DNA of 64,000 nucleotides from CAVPGP01 sp963718065 (GCA_963718065.1 CAVQYE010000012.1:128849-192848), one strand, 5' to 3'; positions 50,019-60,264 are shown, numbered from the stretch's first letter. Program-made: numbers and translations. Notes: a model not told the origin generated them from the sequence alone.

Positions 50019-51437
50019 ATGTCGCATCCATCTGCGTCCTTCAGCGCGACTGTCCGCGTTCGGCTCGACGATCATCCGGGCTCGTTCGCACGGCTCGCGG
50101 CTGCCGTGGGCCAGGCCGGCGCGTCGCTCGGCGCCATCGATCTCGTCAGCGTCGAGCAGACGACGAAGGTTCGTGACGTCACGGTCCTGGCCGCCGATGC
50201 AGCGCACCTCGACGACGTGGTCGTCGCGATGCGGGCGGTCGTCGGCACCGAGGTCGTCCACGTCTCCGACCGCACGATCCAGCTGCACGCGGGCGGCAAG
50301 ATCGCCGTCGTCGCGAAGTCGCCGCTGAAGACTCTCGAGGACCTGTCGATGGTCTACACCCCGGGCGTCGCTCGCATCTCGCAGGCGATCGCCGACGACC
50401 CGGAGAAGGTGTGGACGCTGACGACGAAGCAGCACATGGTCGCGGTCGTCACCGACGGCTCCGCAGTCCTGGGGCTCGGCGACATCGGTCCCGAAGCGGC
50501 CCTGCCGGTGATGGAGGGCAAGGCGATGCTCTTCAAGGAGTTCGGCGACGTGGACGCATTCCCGATCTGCCTCGCGACGAAGGACGTGGACGAGATCGTC
50601 GCCGCGGTGCGGGCGATCGCGCCCGGCTTCGGCGGCATCAACCTCGAGGACATCTCCGCTCCGCGCTGCTTCGAGGTGGAGTCCCGCCTCCGCGACGCAC
50701 TCGACATTCCCGTCTTCCACGACGACCAGCACGGCACGGCGATCGTCGTCCTCGCAGCGCTCCTGAACGCCCTGAAGGTGGTCGGGAAGCGGCTCGAGGA
50801 CGTGAAGATCGTCACCACCGGCTGCGGCGCGGCAGGGACCGCGGTGACGAAGATCCTGCTCGGCGCCGGCGCCAGGCGAATCGTCGGCTGCGACGAGCAC
50901 GGCACCCTGCACCGCGGCCGGGCCGGAATGACGCCGGCAAAGCAGGAGTACGCCGCGCTGACGAATCCGGACGACGAGCACGGAACCGCCGACGACGTGC
51001 TTGCGGGGGCAGATGTCTTTATCGGCGTCTCCGTCCCCGGCGCAGTGACCCGGGCCGGAATCGAGCGGATGGCGGCCGACCCGATCGTCTTCACGCTTGC
51101 GAATCCCCGGCCCGAGATCGACCCGGAGGAGATCGAGGATCTCGCGACGGTGATCGCGACGGGACGCTCCGACTATCCGAACCAGATCAACAACGTGCTT
51201 GCCTTCCCCGGCGTCTTTCGCGGCGCCCTCGATGTGCGGGCTCGCGCGATCACGCCGGAGATGGAGATCGCCGCCGCCCATGCGCTGGCGGGCGTCATCT
51301 CCGCCGACCAGCTCTCGACCGACTACATCATCCCGAGCGTCTTCGACCGGAGCGTGGCGGCGAACGTCGCCCGGGCGGTTGCCGACGCGGCTGTGGCCGG
51401 CGGGGTCGCCCGCGGCCGGCTCGTGCCCGTCGCGTAG
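50019..51437 (+). CDS. NAD(P)-dependent malic enzyme with N-terminal ACT domain
   Basis: 472 residues. Oxidatively decarboxylates malate to pyruvate. ACT domain at residues 1-90 (VRLDDHPGSFARLAAAVGQ), a likely allosteric amino-acid site. Catalytic part: Tyr in MVYTPGVARI, Lys in MEGKAMLFKEFG, metal site FHDDQHGTAIVVLAALLNAL, and dinucleotide fold TTGCGAAGTAVTKILLGAGA. Short bacterial type, without a phosphotransacetylase domain. Frame intact. Confidence 0.93.
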   Translation: MSHPSASFSATVRVRLDDHPGSFARLAAAVGQAGASLGAIDLVSVEQTTKVRDVTVLAADAAHLDDVVVAMRAVVGTEVVHVSDRTIQLHAGGKIAVVAKSPLKTLEDLSMVYTPGVARISQAIADDPEKVWTLTTKQHMVAVVTDGSAVLGLGDIGPEAALPVMEGKAMLFKEFGDVDAFPICLATKDVDEIVAAVRAIAPGFGGINLEDISAPRCFEVESRLRDALDIPVFHDDQHGTAIVVLAALLNALKVVGKRLEDVKIVTTGCGAAGTAVTKILLGAGARRIVGCDEHGTLHRGRAGMTPAKQEYAALTNPDDEHGTADDVLAGADVFIGVSVPGAVTRAGIERMAADPIVFTLANPRPEIDPEEIEDLATVIATGRSDYPNQINNVLAFPGVFRGALDVRARAITPEMEIAAAHALAGVISADQLSTDYIIPSVFDRSVAANVARAVADAAVAGGVARGRLVPVA

Positions 51438-51443
51438 CGCGGT

Positions 51444-52190
51444 TCACGCAGCCAGGCCGAGCTGGAGGGCGAGCATCAGCGCGAAGGATGCGACGGCGTA
51501 CAGGACGACGGCCCGCCGCGGCCCTTGCGAGAACGCCTCCGGCAGCAGCTCGCGGCCGACCATCCAGACCATCGCTCCGGCCGCGAAGCCGAGCCCGATC
51601 GGCAGGACGGCCTGGAACTGCTCGACGAAGATGAACGCGGGGACGGCCAGGAGCGGTTGCGGAAGACTGGAGAAGATGCTCCAGCCCGCGGCCGACCGCA
51701 CGCTTGCGCCGCGAGGCACGAGGACGAGGCTGATCGCCAGTCCCTCCGGGATGTTCTGAATCGCGATCGCCAGTGCGATCAGGAGCCCGAATGCGTCAGT
51801 GTCGCCGAATGCGGCTCCCACGCCGATTCCCTCCGCGGCGGAGTGCGCGGTCATCACGCCGACGATCATCAGTGCCTTGCGTGCGTTGGCGCCGCGGAGC
51901 GTACCCAGCTTCAGCCCGTCGCGCTCGCCGACCACGCGGTACGCCACGTAGACGAACGCAGCCCCGGCGAAGGCGCCGGTCGCGGTGCGGCCGCCGCTGC
52001 GCTCTGCGCCCTCGAACAGCAGGCTCGCGCTTGCGCCCAGCATCACCCCTGACGCCACAGCGTTCGCCCGCCCAAGCAAGGGCCGGAGGCCGTGACGCTT
52101 GAACGCGAACGGGACCGCGCCGAGGCCGGTCGCAAGCGCCGTCGCGAGCGATGCGAAGAAGACCAGGAGAACGCTGGTCGGCATGGACAC
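51444..52190 (-). CDS. ZIP family metal transporter
   Basis: 248 residues with eight helices. Helix 4 has HSAAEGIGVGAAF and helix 5 has NIPEGLAISLVLVPRG, the His/Asn/Glu metal-binding motifs of ZIP proteins that import zinc, iron or manganese. Convergent with malic enzyme, 6 bp apart. Confidence 0.88.
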   Translation of the reverse strand: MSMPTSVLLVFFASLATALATGLGAVPFAFKRHGLRPLLGRANAVASGVMLGASASLLFEGAERSGGRTATGAFAGAAFVYVAYRVVGERDGLKLGTLRGANARKALMIVGVMTAHSAAEGIGVGAAFGDTDAFGLLIALAIAIQNIPEGLAISLVLVPRGASVRSAAGWSIFSSLPQPLLAVPAFIFVEQFQAVLPIGLGFAAGAMVWMVGRELLPEAFSQGPRRAVVLYAVASFALMLALQLGLAA

Positions 52191-52297
52191 GTCGCAAACC
52201 AGGATCCCCGTCCTGCGGGGGCGGCAAATCCGGGACAGCCGCGTGTCTGTTGCTGGGAACTACCGATCGTTCGCAGACGATGAGGCGCGGAATGAGC

Positions 52298-53095
52298 TCA
52301 CGCGGACCGGAGATCGCGGCGATCGAGAGCCAGCGCGCCCGCGGCGAGGCACGCGAGCGCAGCCACCGCGACGACGAGCATGCCCCAGCCGTGCGCGCCG
52401 CTCCGGAGCGGCGACTGCCCGACCCACCAGAAGGGCGAGACGAATCGAAACGGGTCGAGCCAGGACGCCAGCTCGTGCAGCCCGCCGACCAGGTAGCCGG
52501 CGGCCGCCGTTGCCGATGGCACCCCGATCGCGAGCGCGCGGCTCGGCGTCAGCGCTGCGACCGCCAGCGCGAGCCAGCCGAAGAAGAGGGCCAGCACACC
52601 GACGGAGACGACCGCAACGGCAATGCGGTCCGCTCGCAGGCCGAGGTCGAAGACAGGGTCGACCGCAGCGAGCGCGATGAAGCTCGCGGCGCAGAAGCAC
52701 CCGAGCTCGAACGCCACGGCGGCTGCTTTGGCGATCACGACGCGAGTGCGCCGCACCGGATACGAGAGAACGAGCTCGAGGCGGCCCGCGTCCTCCTCGC
52801 CTGCGAGTGCGCGAGCCGCCGAGCCGACCGCGAGCACGATGGCCAGCAGGGGCAGCATCAGGCTGAAGAGCTCGGCGTCCATGTAGCCGGGGCCGGTCGT
52901 GAAGTCGCCCGACAGGCCGAACAGCGACTTGAGCGCGTCGGGGTAGCTCTCGACGAGCTTCGAGAAATCGGGCGAGCTCTCGATCGACGGGAAGACGGCG
53001 GCGAGGAGCGCGGCGTAGGCGGCGGCGCCGATGCACCAGCCGGCGAGCGCGCGCCGGTGGTCGCGGATCCCGCGCCGGAAGAGCTCAGCTGCCAT
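52298..53095 (-). CDS. ABC-2 type transporter permease
   Basis: 265 residues with six helices (GWCIGAAAYAALLAAVFPSI first; ALFFGWLALAVAALTPSRAL late). Its start overlaps the end of the ATPase gene by 11 nt, so it is translated right after it. The EEDAGRLELVLSYPVRRTRV loop is typical of NatB/ABC-2 permeases. Substrate unknown. Confidence 0.84.
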   Translation of the reverse strand: MAAELFRRGIRDHRRALAGWCIGAAAYAALLAAVFPSIESSPDFSKLVESYPDALKSLFGLSGDFTTGPGYMDAELFSLMLPLLAIVLAVGSAARALAGEEDAGRLELVLSYPVRRTRVVIAKAAAVAFELGCFCAASFIALAAVDPVFDLGLRADRIAVAVVSVGVLALFFGWLALAVAALTPSRALAIGVPSATAAAGYLVGGLHELASWLDPFRFVSPFWWVGQSPLRSGAHGWGMLVVAVAALACLAAGALALDRRDLRSA

Positions 53096-53996
53096 CGTTC
53101 ACCTCCCGGTACTCGTCGAGGAAGATCTCCTCGAGGTCGGCAGGCGCGGACACGAGGTCGATGATCGTCGAGTGCGCCGCGGCCTTGGTCACGGCGTCCA
53201 TCGCGGTGGCCGGCGCGGAGAGGCGGAGCAGGTCCCCGTCGGTGGCATCGACGCGCACGCCGGCGATGGCGGCGAACGGCGCCGGGTCGGCCGTGCCTGC
53301 AAAACGGATGGTCACGTGACGGAGAGCCCGGTCGCGCAGCCGGTCGACGCTGTCGAGGTCGACGAGCCGGCCGGACCGCACGATCGCCACGCGGTCGGCG
53401 ATCTGCTGAACCTCGTCGAGCGAGTGCGACGAGAGGAAGACCGAGCGGCCGTCTGCGGCGGTCTCGCGCAAGAGCAGGCGAAACTCCTCCTGCAGCAGCG
53501 GATCGAGCCCGCTCGTCGGCTCGTCCAGCACGAGCACCTCGGGCCGGTGCATGAAGGCCTGCACGAGGCCGATCTTCTGCCGGTTGCCCTTCGAGAGATC
53601 ACGGATCGGACGGTCGAGGACGACGTCGAAGCGCGCGCACAACGCTTCTCTCAACGGCGCGTCGACCGAGCCTCGCAGCCGGGCGAGCGAGTCGAGCTGC
53701 TCCCGCGCGGTCAGCCGGTCCGAGAGTCGCAGGTCGCCGGGGACGTACCCGACCCGGCGGCGCGCCTCGACGGTCTGGGCGCGCACATCGAGCCCGAGGA
53801 TTCGTGCCGTGCCGGCGGTCGGCCGGATCAGGTCGAGCAGCAGTCGAATGGTCGTGCTCTTTCCTGCGCCGTTCGGCCCGAGGAAGCCGAGCACCTCGCC
53901 CTGCTCTACTTGCAGGTCGAGATCGGAAAGCGCCCGGACGCCGCCGGTGTACGTCTTCGAGAGACCTGTCGTCTCGATCGCCGGGACTTCGGGCAT
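53085..53996 (-). CDS. ABC transporter ATP-binding protein (NatA/DrrA-like)
   Basis: 303 residues. Walker A GPNGAGKSTTIRLLL, signature LSKGNRQKIGLVQAF, Walker B VLVLDEPTSGLDPL, H-loop SSHSLDE. A C-terminal extension of about 80 residues (DPAPFAAIAGVRVDATDGD) is typical of drug-export ATPases. Partner of the permease at 52298. Confidence 0.92.
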   Translation of the reverse strand: MPEVPAIETTGLSKTYTGGVRALSDLDLQVEQGEVLGFLGPNGAGKSTTIRLLLDLIRPTAGTARILGLDVRAQTVEARRRVGYVPGDLRLSDRLTAREQLDSLARLRGSVDAPLREALCARFDVVLDRPIRDLSKGNRQKIGLVQAFMHRPEVLVLDEPTSGLDPLLQEEFRLLLRETAADGRSVFLSSHSLDEVQQIADRVAIVRSGRLVDLDSVDRLRDRALRHVTIRFAGTADPAPFAAIAGVRVDATDGDLLRLSAPATAMDAVTKAAAHSTIIDLVSAPADLEEIFLDEYREVNDGS

Positions 53997-54029
53997 GCCC
54001 CGATCGTAGGCCGAGGCCGCATCGCGGCG

Positions 54030-54767
54030 TCAGGGGGTCTGCCGGCGCAGCGTCGCCGCGCCGAGCGCCACGGCGGCGAGCACGGCGCCGACGGTGACCG
54101 CGATGTCCAGCGCAAAGCGTCCCGAGTAGGGGCCGCCCCGCGCCACCCGGGCGAGTGCGTCGTACGCATACGTCAACGGCAGCACGTCGGAGAGCCGCTG
54201 CAGCCAGATCGCCATCTCTGCGCGGTTGACGAAGAGGCCGCAGAGCAGCAGCTGGGGCAGGACGATCGCCGGCATGAACTGAACCGCCTGGAACTCCGTC
54301 GAGGCGAACGCGCTCATCAAGAGCCCGAGGGCCATGCCGAGGCTCGCGTTGGCGACGGCGAGCGCGACGACGAGCCAGCGAGGGCCGGCGACCTGCAGGT
54401 CGAGCAGCCCAAACGCGACCAGCGAGACGGTGGTCGCCTGCAGGACGGCGAACGCGGCGAACGCGAGGGCGTAGCCGGCGACGAGATCGAGCTTGGCGAG
54501 CGGCATCGACATCAGGCGCTCCAGCGTCCCCGAGGTCCGCTCGCGCAACATCGTCACCGACGTGACGACGAACATCGACACGAACGGAAAGAGGCCGAGG
54601 AGCGGCGCGCCGACGTGCTGGAACACCGCCGGGTTGCCGGAGAAGATCTCCTTCAGCAGCACCTCGAGCAGGCACGGGACGGCGAGGATCAGGAAGATCG
54701 TTCGCGGATCGCGCCGCAATTGCGTCAGGACGCGCAAGCTCGTGGCGCCGGTCGCGACGAGGCTCAC
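54030..54767 (-). CDS. ABC-2 type transporter permease
   Basis: 245 residues, six helices; N-terminal RRDPRTIFLILAVPCLLEVL and the ABC-2 core SGTLERLMSMPLAKLDLVAG. The ATG overlaps the stop of the ATPase at 54764 (ATGA). Together with the next pair it forms a four-gene export operon read leftward. Confidence 0.87.
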   Translation of the reverse strand: MSLVATGATSLRVLTQLRRDPRTIFLILAVPCLLEVLLKEIFSGNPAVFQHVGAPLLGLFPFVSMFVVTSVTMLRERTSGTLERLMSMPLAKLDLVAGYALAFAAFAVLQATTVSLVAFGLLDLQVAGPRWLVVALAVANASLGMALGLLMSAFASTEFQAVQFMPAIVLPQLLLCGLFVNRAEMAIWLQRLSDVLPLTYAYDALARVARGGPYSGRFALDIAVTVGAVLAAVALGAATLRRQTP

Positions 54768-55480
54768 GGCGTCTCCTCGATCAGGCGCAGGAAGACCGCG
54801 TCGAGCGACTCGGCCCCGGTGCGGGCTCGCAGCTCAGCGGGGGCTCCCGAGGCGAGTAGCCGGCCCTCTCGCAGGAGCAGCAGCTCGTCGCACCGATCGG
54901 CCTCGTCCATCACGTGGCTCGAGACCAGCAGCGTCGCACCGTCCGCGGCGAGCCGGTGGAACAGATCCCAGAGGTCGCGCCGGAGGACAGGGTCGAGGCC
55001 GACGGTCGGCTCGTCGAGCACCAGCAGATCCGGCAGGCCGAGGAGCGCGGTCGCGAGCGAGACACGGGCTCGTTCGCCGCCGGAGAGGCGCCCGACGAGC
55101 TTGCCCGCGAGCGGTGTCAGCGCGACGGCTTCGATCGATTCGCGCACTCGGCCGGCCGGTGCGCGGAGGAGCCGCGCGAAGTAGCGGAGATTCTCCTCGA
55201 CGGTGATGTCCACGTAGACGGATGGAGCCTGGGTCACGTAGCCGATCCTGCGCCGCAGGGAAGGGGTGCCCGCCGGCTCGCCGAGGGCGACGATCGACCC
55301 GCCGGTGACTCGCTGCACGCCGACGATCGAGCGCATCAGGGTCGACTTGCCGCTCCCGCTCGGCCCGAGCAGGCCGGTGACGCTTCCGCGCTCTACCTCG
55401 AGCGAGACATCGTCGAGGACGAGGGCGCCGCCCCGCTCGACGCGCAGGTGCTCGATTGCGATCGCGGCTGACGAGCTCAT
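54764..55480 (-). CDS. ABC transporter ATP-binding protein
   Basis: 238 residues. Walker A GPSGSGKSTLMRSIVG, signature LSGGERARVSLATAL, Walker B LLVLDEPTVGLDPV, H-loop SSHVMDEADRCDELL. First gene of the four-gene ABC-2 operon. Partner permease at 54030. Usual length for the family. Confidence 0.92.
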   Translation of the reverse strand: MSSSAAIAIEHLRVERGGALVLDDVSLEVERGSVTGLLGPSGSGKSTLMRSIVGVQRVTGGSIVALGEPAGTPSLRRRIGYVTQAPSVYVDITVEENLRYFARLLRAPAGRVRESIEAVALTPLAGKLVGRLSGGERARVSLATALLGLPDLLVLDEPTVGLDPVLRRDLWDLFHRLAADGATLLVSSHVMDEADRCDELLLLREGRLLASGAPAELRARTGAESLDAVFLRLIEETP

Positions 55481-55548
55481 CGCGTCCGATTGTCGCCCAG
55501 ATCGCCGCGGCGGCCCGCGGCGATCCAGGCGGTGTCACGCCTACCGCG

Positions 55549-56028
55549 TCAGCCGACGGCGGCGGCGGTCTTGTCCGGGGCGGTCGCTTCCTCGCCGTGG
55601 GGCTCGCGGATGACCATCACCGGGCAATGTGCTGCGTGCAGGACAGCGGACGAGACGCTGCCGAAGACGAGCCGCGCGAGCATTCCCCAGCCGTGCGCGC
55701 CGAGGATGATCACGTGCGCGTCCGCCTCGCGGGCCGCGGCGCAGATCTCCGCGGCGGCCTCGCCGTGGCGAAGCTCGGATGTTGCGGCGATGCCCGCCTC
55801 CCTCGCCGCCTCGACAGCCTCGGCGAGGACACCGGCCGCGTACTCGCGCTCGATGTCGCCGATGTCCGTGGGGTAGACCAGCGGCGAGTAGCCGTACGTC
55901 GCGAGCGGGATCCGCCACGCGGTGACGATGCGCAGCTCCCACCCGGTCGCCTTTGCGAGCTCGATTGCTTCGCTCGCCGCTCTCTTGGCGGACGGCGAGC
56001 CATCTGTAGCCAGCAGGATCGTGTTCAT
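55549..56028 (-). CDS. Universal stress protein (UspA family)
   Basis: 159 residues. The start is ATG 56028, with GAAGGAGGAG 3 nt upstream; the longer frame to 56091 lacks such a site. MNTILLATDGSPSAKRAASEA at the start and the ATP-binding motif GAHGWGMLARLVFGSVSS (G-2x-G-9x-G-S) near the end, so it belongs to the ATP-binding type. Linked to dormancy and stress in actinobacteria. Confidence 0.92.
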   Translation of the reverse strand: MNTILLATDGSPSAKRAASEAIELAKATGWELRIVTAWRIPLATYGYSPLVYPTDIGDIEREYAAGVLAEAVEAAREAGIAATSELRHGEAAAEICAAAREADAHVIILGAHGWGMLARLVFGSVSSAVLHAAHCPVMVIREPHGEEATAPDKTAAAVG

Positions 56029-56087
56029 CGCTCCTCCTTCGCTTGCCGGGCGTGCCTCGCCGGTCGGGCTCATCGGGAGGCGCACGG

Positions 56088-56423
56088 TCATTCCCCCTGC
56101 GATTCGTTCAAGAGCCGCTTGAAGAGCCGGCGCGTCTCGTTGTCGTCAGCCTGCTGGGAGTTCGACTCGAGCGCTTCGCGGACGCTGAGGAGCCATGCCG
56201 CGAATTCCGGGCGGCCCTCGAGGTCGATCTGCTCGAACGCGCACCGTCCGGGGAGCGCCGCGCCGCCTGGCTCCCACAGCACGCACTGCGCCTCGGGGCA
56301 GGCTTCCGGCCGGCCCGCGATGACCTTCAGCCTGCAGAGCCGCACCGGTTCTGAATCGAACTGTTCTGCTGAATCGAACTGCTCCATCGCCTGAATCGTC
56401 CGCCTTCGGCCGCGCAGAGACAT
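56088..56423 (-). CDS. Small cysteine-containing protein of unknown function
   Basis: 111 residues; an internal ATG at residue 13 is an alternative start. Four cysteines in CRLK...EACPEAQCVLWEPGG...GRCAFEQI could bind a metal or iron-sulfur cluster. The C-terminal half is helical (FAAWLLSVREALESNSQQ). Possibly cotranscribed with the universal stress gene. Confidence 0.55.
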   Translation of the reverse strand: MSLRGRRRTIQAMEQFDSAEQFDSEPVRLCRLKVIAGRPEACPEAQCVLWEPGGAALPGRCAFEQIDLEGRPEFAAWLLSVREALESNSQQADDNETRRLFKRLLNESQGE

Positions 56424-56574
56424 CGGTGTGACCGCTTAAACCGGCTGCGGGGTTCTACGAGCCAGTACTTCGCCGCGTCTTCAAGCAGGGGAGGACCGGA
56501 TACGGCGCAACTGCTCGAAGTGGATTACGCGCGTGACGATCGATATGGAAGTGGGCGAGATGGAGGTGGGAACC

Positions 56575-57081
56575 ATGGCACGCGCTGCGCTGGTCGCATA
56601 TGCGACGAAGAATGGGTCGACGCGCGAGGTCGCCGAGACGATCGCGCAGACGCTCGTGGAGCAGGGATTCGCTGTCGACACGTTGCCGGCAGAGCAGGTC
56701 GACGGGCTCGAGGGCTACGACGCGGTCGTCGTCGGCGGGTCGATCTACATGGGTCGCTGGCACCGCGAGGCCCTGGCGCTGCTCGAGCGTGAGCAGGCCA
56801 CGCTCGCGGAGCTGCCGCTCGCCGTCTTCGCACTGGGATCGAAGACCGCCGAGGAGCACGACCTGGCGGACTGCCGCGCTCAGCTGGAGCGGAATCTGGC
56901 GAAGCTGCCCGGGGTGCACCCCTGCGCGATCGCTGTCTTCGGCGGTGTCATCGACCCGACGAAGCTTCACTTCCCGCTCAACCGCCTGCCCGCGTCGGAC
57001 GCCCGCGACTGGGACGTGATCCGAGCCTGGGCACGCGCGCTCCAGGCACCGTTTGCGGCGCGCGAGCTGCTCCGGCACTGA
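56575..57081 (+). CDS. Flavodoxin-like protein, HemG-like protoporphyrinogen oxidase family
   Basis: 168 residues from ATG 56575 (GGAGGTGGG in front). FMN phosphate loop ALVAYATKNGSTREVAETIA at the N-terminus, then VVVGGSIYMGRWHREAL in which the second half contacts the isoalloxazine ring. The length and the motif fit flavodoxin-domain proteins related to menaquinone-dependent protoporphyrinogen oxidase. In actinobacteria most such copies have no proven role, so I give no symbol. Confidence 0.82.
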   Translation: MARAALVAYATKNGSTREVAETIAQTLVEQGFAVDTLPAEQVDGLEGYDAVVVGGSIYMGRWHREALALLEREQATLAELPLAVFALGSKTAEEHDLADCRAQLERNLAKLPGVHPCAIAVFGGVIDPTKLHFPLNRLPASDARDWDVIRAWARALQAPFAARELLRH

Positions 57082-57237
57082 GAAAAGCGGATACGGGAAA
57101 GCCGCACGCGGTTCGAGGGATGACCGCACGACGTTTCCGCGCCCGCCCGGATGGGCACTCTCCGGTCTACGGCCAAGCTCCCCGCACAAGGTCGAATGCA
57201 GGAACAGATGCTCGGCCGCGACACAAAGGAGCAAGAG

Positions 57238-57909
57238 ATGCGGAAGGTATTCGAGATTGGTGGGATCGTCGCCGCGGCTGTCCTGATCGCTTTCGGCGTT
57301 GCAGCAATCATCATGGGCGTCAACGGCCGCACGACGGTTCGTGACAGCCTCAAGCTCGAGGGGATCACCGGCTCGTCCGACATGACGCCGGCTCTCATCA
57401 AGAAAGCGGCCAGCGAGGCGGGCCTGCCGGCGAACACGGAGTTCCCGACGCTGGCCGTCGCCGACAAGCCGATCAACACTGGCGACCGCGCGAGGGCATT
57501 CGCCGGCTACATGAGGGTCCACACCCTCGAGTCGACGGGCAACCTCACGTATGCCCAGATGGGCCGCTTCATGGCAAAGCCCGGAGCCCCCGCGAACGTC
57601 ACTGACGGTCACGGCGGCACGAGCGACGAGAAGTACGCGCTCCTCGACGCGAAGACTCAGCGCCCCGTCGACAACGGGCTGCGCAACCTCTGGGTCACCG
57701 AGACGGCGCTGACGACCGCGCTCAACACGAGCTACATGGCCGAGCAGCTCTCGCTGTTCGGGATCGTCGTCGGTGTCGCGCTCCTGCTCTCCGGATTCGG
57801 GTTCGCGATCCTCGCCGTCGGTGGCGCACTGCGCAACCGCGAGCTCGCACTCGGACTCGGCAAGAAGGCCAGGCGTCAGAAGCCGGGCGAAGCCATCCCG
57901 ACCGTCTGA
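57238..57909 (+). CDS. Two-helix membrane protein of unknown function
   Basis: 223 residues from ATG 57238 (AAAGGAGCAAGAG in front). One helix at each end (VFEIGGIVAAAVLIAFGVAA; LFGIVVGVALLLSGFGFAIL) encloses a roughly 150-residue domain, presumably outside the cell. The domain includes TYAQMGRFMAKPGAPANVTD. The C-terminal tail is basic. The layout is like that of DUF3068-type proteins, but I do not claim the family. Confidence 0.65.
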   Translation: MRKVFEIGGIVAAAVLIAFGVAAIIMGVNGRTTVRDSLKLEGITGSSDMTPALIKKAASEAGLPANTEFPTLAVADKPINTGDRARAFAGYMRVHTLESTGNLTYAQMGRFMAKPGAPANVTDGHGGTSDEKYALLDAKTQRPVDNGLRNLWVTETALTTALNTSYMAEQLSLFGIVVGVALLLSGFGFAILAVGGALRNRELALGLGKKARRQKPGEAIPTV

Positions 57910-57930
57910 GCCACGCACCACGCTTCATTC

Positions 57931-57957
57931 GACGGGCCGCCCTCTGGGCGGCCCGTC
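57931..57957. terminator. Strong hairpin between convergent genes
   Basis: A perfect 12-bp GC-rich stem, GACGGGCCGCCC (57931-57942) with GGGCGGCCCGTC (57946-57957), and a 3-nt loop. It lies between the membrane-protein stop and the response-regulator stop, so it can stop transcription from both sides. No long T-run follows. Confidence 0.7.
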
Positions 57958-57980
57958 GTCGTTCCAGGGTGCGGTGAGTC

Positions 57981-58620
57981 TCAGTCCTCGAGCAGGCCGT
58001 GCTCGAGCGCATGCCGAACGAGCTCGGCGCGGCTGCCGAGCCGGAGCTTCTGCATGATGTGCGCGCGGTGGGTTTCGGCCGTGCGCACCGAGATGTAGAG
58101 CTGCTTGGCGATCTCCTGATTCGTGTGACCGAGAGCGAGCAGGCGCAGCACCTCGCGCTCCCGGTCGGAGAGCGGGTCGGCCTCGGCGCGCTGCTCGGCA
58201 GCGGTCTCGGCGGCGACGAGCCTGGCGCCGAGCTCCGGATGCACGTAGCGCCCGCCGCCGGCCACCTCGCGGATCGCCGCGACGACCTCGGTGTCGGCCG
58301 CCTCCTTGAGGACGTAGCCGCTCGCACCCGCCGAGAAGGCCTGCCGCACGTACTGCGGGTCGTCCTGCATCGACAGCACCAGGACCCGTGTCTCGGGCCG
58401 CTCGTGGAGGATCGTCGGCACGACGTCGAGCCCGCTCTGATCAGGCATGACGACGTCCATCAGCACGACATCCGGCTTCAGCGACCGCGCCTCGCAGCAC
58501 CGCCTCGGCAGCGCTGCCCGCCTCGCCCGCGCACTCGAGATCGTCTTCGCCGTCGATCAGCAGCCGCAGCCCGGCGCGGACGACCGCATGGTCGTCGACG
58601 ATCAGCACGCGAACGGTCAA
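57981..58620 (-). CDS. NarL/DevR-type response regulator (one frameshift)
   Basis: About 212 residues after one base is removed near 58480. Receiver domain (VRVLIVDDHAVVRAGLRLLI; phospho-Asp in MDVVMPDQSGLD; Lys in YVLKEA) and a LuxR-type HTH (LSDREREVLRLLALGHTNQEI). The TTG start overlaps the kinase stop (TTGA). Partner of the histidine kinase directly upstream. Confidence 0.88.
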
Positions 58621-60264
58621 GAGACAGGCACCTCGACGACAAGCGTAGTGCCGCGGTCGGCGCTCGACTCGATCTGCAGCCTCCCGCCGAGCAGGCCGAC
58701 CCGCTCGCGCATGCCGATGAGCCCAAAACCGCCGACTCTCGTGTCTGCCGGATCGAAGCCTTGGCCGTCGTCCTCGATGACCGCGGCGACCGAGCCCGGC
58801 TTGCGCGCCAGGAGCACGCTGACTCGGCTGGCGCGCGCGTGCTTGACGACGTTCGTGAGCGACTCCTGGACGATCCGGTAGAGAGCAGTCTCCACCTCGG
58901 ACGGCAGTCGTTCCTTCGCCAGCGTCGAGTTGAACTCGACCGAGATCTGGGTCTGCTCGGCGAACGTCTCGGTGAGCCGCTCGAGCGCGGCGACGAGCCC
59001 GAAGTCGTCCAGCACCTTCGGGCGAAGCTCGACCGCGAGGCGTCTCACGTCCTGCAGCGTCGCGACGACGAGCTCGCGCAGCCCACTCACGGCGGCCGCC
59101 GCCTCGTCGCCCTCGACGACAGCCTCGAGCGACTTCAGGCCGAGGAGAATCGACGTCAGCGCCTGGCCCGTCTCGTCGTGCAGCTCGCGGGCGAGGCGCC
59201 GGCGCTCGACCTCTTGCGCGTCGACGACGCGGCGCAATGCGTCGCGCGCGATCCGCTCCGAGAGATCGACGGCGACGGCCGCCCGAGATGCGAACGTCTC
59301 GGCCAGGCGGAGATCGACGTCGGAGAACCGTGCGTCGGCGCCGAGCTTGTCGTGCACCTCGATCACCCCGATCGCCTGCGCCCGGGCGATGAGCGGGACC
59401 CAGAGGCCGGTGCGAGCCCCGAGCCGCCGCGCGACGTCGCGGTTCACCTCGGTGTCGTCGAGGATCGAGTCGACGCGCTCGCTCCGGCCGCGCTCGAGCA
59501 CCCGCCCGCTCTTCGACCGCGAGCGAGGAACCGTCTCGCCGACAATCGACTCGAGATCGCCGCCCGCGACGGCTGCGAAGCGCAGCTCGTCGGCGCCCGC
59601 GGGCAGGAGGACGGCCACGACTCGGGCGTCGAGCAGCTCGCGGAGGCGCCGGGCGATCAGGTCGAGCAGCCGGTCGACGTCGGTCTCGGTGGCGAGTGCG
59701 TTGCCCACCTCGTTGAGGGTCTCGAGCTGGCGTCGACCATTCGGTCGCCGACTCGTAGAGCCTGGCGTTCTCGATCGAGACCGCGGCGTGCGTCGCCAAC
59801 AGAGTGACGATCTCCTGGTCCTCGTCGGTGAAGTCCTCGCCGTCCGACTTCTCGGTCAAGTAGAAGTTCCCGTAGGCGACCCCGCGCAGGAGGATCGGAA
59901 CGCCGAGGAAGGAGCGCATCGGCGGATGGCCGGGCGGGAAGCCGACGGCGCGCGGATCCTCGTTCAGGTCATGGAGGCGGAGCGGCTTCGCGTCTCTGAT
60001 CAGCACGCCGAGAATGCCCCGGCCGCGCGGCAGGTCGCCGATCGTCGCATGTGTCTCGGCGTCGACCCCCGTCGTCAGGAACCGCTCGAGCCGCGAGCCG
60101 CTGTCGTCGATGACGCCGAGTGCGGCGTACTGCGCGCCGGTGAGGGCGGCAGCGGTCTCGACGAGTCGCTGCAGGAGCACGTCGAGAGACAGCTCGGAGG
60201 TGATCGCGATGGCGGCTACGAGCAAGGCGCGCAGGCGGGTCTGGCTGGGGGTGACGGCCTCCAT
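58617..60264 (-). CDS. GAF-domain sensor histidine kinase, DevS/NarX-like (one frameshift)
   Basis: About 548 residues after one base is removed near 59735. Two GAF domains (about 25-170 and 185-335), HisKA_3 dimerisation helix with the phospho-His in RRLARELHDETGQAL, and the HATPase with ALYRIVQESLTNVVKHA and VGGFGLIGMRERV. No membrane helices, so it is a soluble sensor like DevS/DosT, which bind haem in a GAF domain. I cannot confirm haem binding here. Overlaps the response regulator. Confidence 0.88.
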